In this document: positions 62,238-64,000 of the stretch, one piece after another
Layout of the letters: each line of letters opens with the position of its first letter
Position numbering within the stretch: the stretch's first letter is position 1
Assembly: GCF_900102685.1 (NCBI RefSeq)
Contig: NZ_FMZA01000013.1
Location: 1-64,000, forward strand
Length of the DNA: 64,000 nucleotides
DNA from: Melghirimyces thermohalophilus
GTDB taxonomy: Bacteria > Bacillota > Bacilli > Thermoactinomycetales > DSM-45169
Reading direction: 5' to 3'
Made by a program: the position numbers and the translations under genes
Notes under the pieces: model-generated
Database searches by the model: none
What the model saw: only the letters and a program-made list of their open reading frames with translations
Told to the model about the DNA's origin: nothing

Positions 62238-63497
62238 ATGCAGGGTTTTGTTGATTTTATAAAAGCTTTCTTAGATTTAGGAGCCACCGTCATCTTGCCC
62301 GTTGCCATCTTCTTGTTAGGTTTATTATTTGGCCAGAAACCGGGTAAAGCATTTCGTTCTGGGTTAACGATCGGGGTTGCTTTTGTCGGTATCTTCTTAG
62401 TGGTAGATCTCCTTGTGAAAAATCTGGGGCCTGCAGCACAAGGGATGGTGGAGCGGTTAGGTGTTGAGTTAAGTGTTATTGACGTGGGTTGGCCGGCTAC
62501 ATCATCCATTGCCTGGGCATCTGTTGTTGCGGCGTTTATCATTCCATTGGGTTTAATTGTGAACGTTATCATGCTTGCTACAAAAACGACCAAAACCATG
62601 AATGTGGATATTTGGAACTTTTGGCACTATACATTCATGGCAGCGATGGTTTATACCCTTTCAGGCAGTATCGTCCAAGCTCTTATTGCAGCGGTCATAT
62701 TCCAGATTGTCTGCCTCAAAGTTGCTGACTGGACCGCACCTATGGTTAGCGAGTTCTACGAATTACCAGGCGTTTCCGTTGCAACCGGCAGCACCATCTC
62801 CTATGCGCCAGGAATATTCTTAGTTAAAATACTTCAACAAATCCCCGGTGTAAAAAAATGGACTGCGGATCCTGACAGCATTCAAAAACGTTTTGGTATT
62901 TTTGGTGAATCGATTTTCATTGGATTGTTCTTAGGTGCGACAATTGGATTTCTTGCAGGTTACAGCGCAGGTAAGGTAATTGAAATCGGTATGGCAATGG
63001 CTGCTGTGATGGTACTAATGCCCCGTATGGTTAAGATCCTGATGGAAGGGTTAATGCCTATTTCAGAATCAGCACGTCAGTGGTTAAACAAACGATTTGG
63101 TGATAGAGAAATTTATATCGGACTCGATGCCGCCGTATTGCTGGGTCATCCTGCGGTGATTTCAACGGCACTCATCCTTGTTCCTATTACGGTTGTACTA
63201 GCCGTCATTTTACCGGGAAATGCTTTATTGCCGTTTGGTGACTTAGCCACGATTCCGTTCATTGTTGCCTTTATTGTGGGGGCTGCCAGGGGAAATATTA
63301 TTCATTCGGTCATCATCGGTACTGTGATGATTGGGTTATCACTGTATATGGCAACGGACGTTGCACAAATCTTTACTCAAATGGCGATAAATGCTGATTT
63401 TAATATGCCTGAAGGTTCCGCTAAGATCTCAAGCATTGACCAGGGAGGTAATTTGGTAAACTGGCTCATCTATAAATTATTTAGTTTGTTTCAATAA
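62238..63497 (+). CDS. gatC: PTS galactitol-type subunit IIC
   Basis: Polyol permease of 419 residues with about ten membrane segments. GatC features: FLDLGATVILPVAIFLLGLLFG at the start, MPISESARQWLNKRF and GLDAAVLLGHPAVIS. GTGAGGGGG precedes the ATG. Works with GatA and GatB. Confidence 0.93.
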   Translation: MQGFVDFIKAFLDLGATVILPVAIFLLGLLFGQKPGKAFRSGLTIGVAFVGIFLVVDLLVKNLGPAAQGMVERLGVELSVIDVGWPATSSIAWASVVAAFIIPLGLIVNVIMLATKTTKTMNVDIWNFWHYTFMAAMVYTLSGSIVQALIAAVIFQIVCLKVADWTAPMVSEFYELPGVSVATGSTISYAPGIFLVKILQQIPGVKKWTADPDSIQKRFGIFGESIFIGLFLGATIGFLAGYSAGKVIEIGMAMAAVMVLMPRMVKILMEGLMPISESARQWLNKRFGDREIYIGLDAAVLLGHPAVISTALILVPITVVLAVILPGNALLPFGDLATIPFIVAFIVGAARGNIIHSVIIGTVMIGLSLYMATDVAQIFTQMAINADFNMPEGSAKISSIDQGGNLVNWLIYKLFSLFQ

Positions 63498-63538
63498 CAT
63501 CGCTCACTTCAATGAATCATGATTAAGGGGAGCCGAAA

Positions 63539-64000
63539 ATGAAAGCATTGGTAAAAACGAAACTCGGATTTGGCAATCTGGAAATTCAAGAGAAAGAGGA
63601 ACCGCAAGTAGGTAAAGATCAAGTAAAAATTAAAGTGAAATATGCAGGGATCTGTGGTTCGGACATTCATACCTATGAAGGACATTATAAAGTGGGTGTA
63701 CCCGTCACTTTAGGACATGAATTTTCCGGTGAAGTCGTTGAAGTCGGTGAGGGTGTTACTGAATTTAAGCCCGGGGATCGGGTGACTTCAGAAACGACCT
63801 TCTATATCTGCGGAGAATGTGAATATTGTAAGTCCGGTGACTATAATCTGTGTAATCATCGAAAAGGGCTTGGTACACAGCAAGATGGCGGATTCGCGAA
63901 GTATTTAGTTGCCCGTAAAGAAAGTGTTCATCACCTTCCTGAAAATGTGGATTTTCAATCAGCGGCAATGACAGAACCGCTGGCATGCACGCATCACGCA
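63539..64000 (+). CDS. Zinc-dependent polyol dehydrogenase, 3' end beyond the window
   Basis: First 154 codons of a medium-chain zinc dehydrogenase (sorbitol or galactitol-1-phosphate dehydrogenase type). Catalytic zinc ligands in AGICGSDIH and LGHEFSGEV; structural zinc cysteines in CGECEYCKSGDYNLC. AAGGGGA precedes the ATG. In a gat operon it would be GatD, oxidising galactitol 1-phosphate to tagatose 6-phosphate, but the visible part cannot exclude another polyol dehydrogenase. It continues past base 64000. Confidence 0.9.
   Translation, partial: MKALVKTKLGFGNLEIQEKEEPQVGKDQVKIKVKYAGICGSDIHTYEGHYKVGVPVTLGHEFSGEVVEVGEGVTEFKPGDRVTSETTFYICGECEYCKSGDYNLCNHRKGLGTQQDGGFAKYLVARKESVHHLPENVDFQSAAMTEPLACTHHA

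Overview
The window comes from the chromosome of an endospore-forming Bacillota (class Bacilli). Evidence: a GerA-type germination receptor operon, spoVM, ylbJ, the prpC-prkC-rsgA-rpe-thiN block, fapR-plsX, and the rnc-smc-ftsY-ylxM-ffh-rpsP-khpA-rimM-trmD-rplS-lepB-rbgA-rnhB string. Coding DNA is moderately GC rich, about 55% in the stretches I counted, and TTG and GTG starts are unusually common. This combination would suit Thermoactinomycetaceae-like Bacilli, but the family assignment is an inference. No rRNA, tRNA, IS element or CRISPR array was seen.

Layout. (1) 133-3977: three-gene GerA-type nutrient receptor operon. (2) 4519-9973: PP2C phosphatase PrpC, Ser/Thr kinase PrkC, ribosome GTPase RsgA, Rpe, thiamine transporter ThiT, thiamine pyrophosphokinase ThiN, and the 27-residue SpoVM. 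(3) rpmB on the minus strand, then an Asp23 protein, a FakA-like kinase, a DegV/FakB-like fatty-acid binder, the two serine dehydratase subunits and recG. (4) 17351-19276: an accessory pocket of unrecognised small genes and hairpins. (5) rsmD, coaD, ylbJ (minus), ylbK, ylbL, yceD and rpmF. (6) fapR-plsX-fabH-fabD-fabG-acpP-fabF-rnc, with a near-ideal sigma-A promoter and a FapR operator in front of fapR. (7) A 51-bp tandem repeat, two related small membrane proteins and csaA. (8) The smc to rnhB housekeeping string and yraN. (9) 44118-58959: an unrecognised minus-strand protein, brnQ, an S51 peptidase, the mannitol operon mtlA-mtlR-mtlF-mtlD, glycerate kinase with an SLC13 carrier, a DAACS carrier, an FG-GAP/VCBS-type protein and a DadA-like oxidase. 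(10) 59200 to the end: a clearly AT-richer galactitol-type PTS operon (regulator, EIIA, EIIB, EIIC, zinc dehydrogenase cut by the window edge).

How the parts fit. Lipid synthesis is densely represented. The fab genes build acyl-ACP, PlsX converts it to acyl-phosphate, and FapR (malonyl-CoA sensor) controls the operon. The FakA/FakB-like pair could feed exogenous fatty acids into the same acyl-phosphate pool. smc, ftsY, ffh, lepB and the ribosome assembly genes cover chromosome organisation, protein export and translation. The right-hand third is a carbon and amino-acid uptake region with cre-like sites before both the mtl and gat operons.

The features least explained by known families are the 17.4-19.3 kb pocket (including a 40-codon minus-strand ORF with a strong ribosome binding site), the tandem repeat with its pair of small membrane proteins near 31.3-32.0 kb, two perfect palindromes near promoters, and the roughly 400-base leader before prpC. 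I saw no clear defence or novel enzymatic system.
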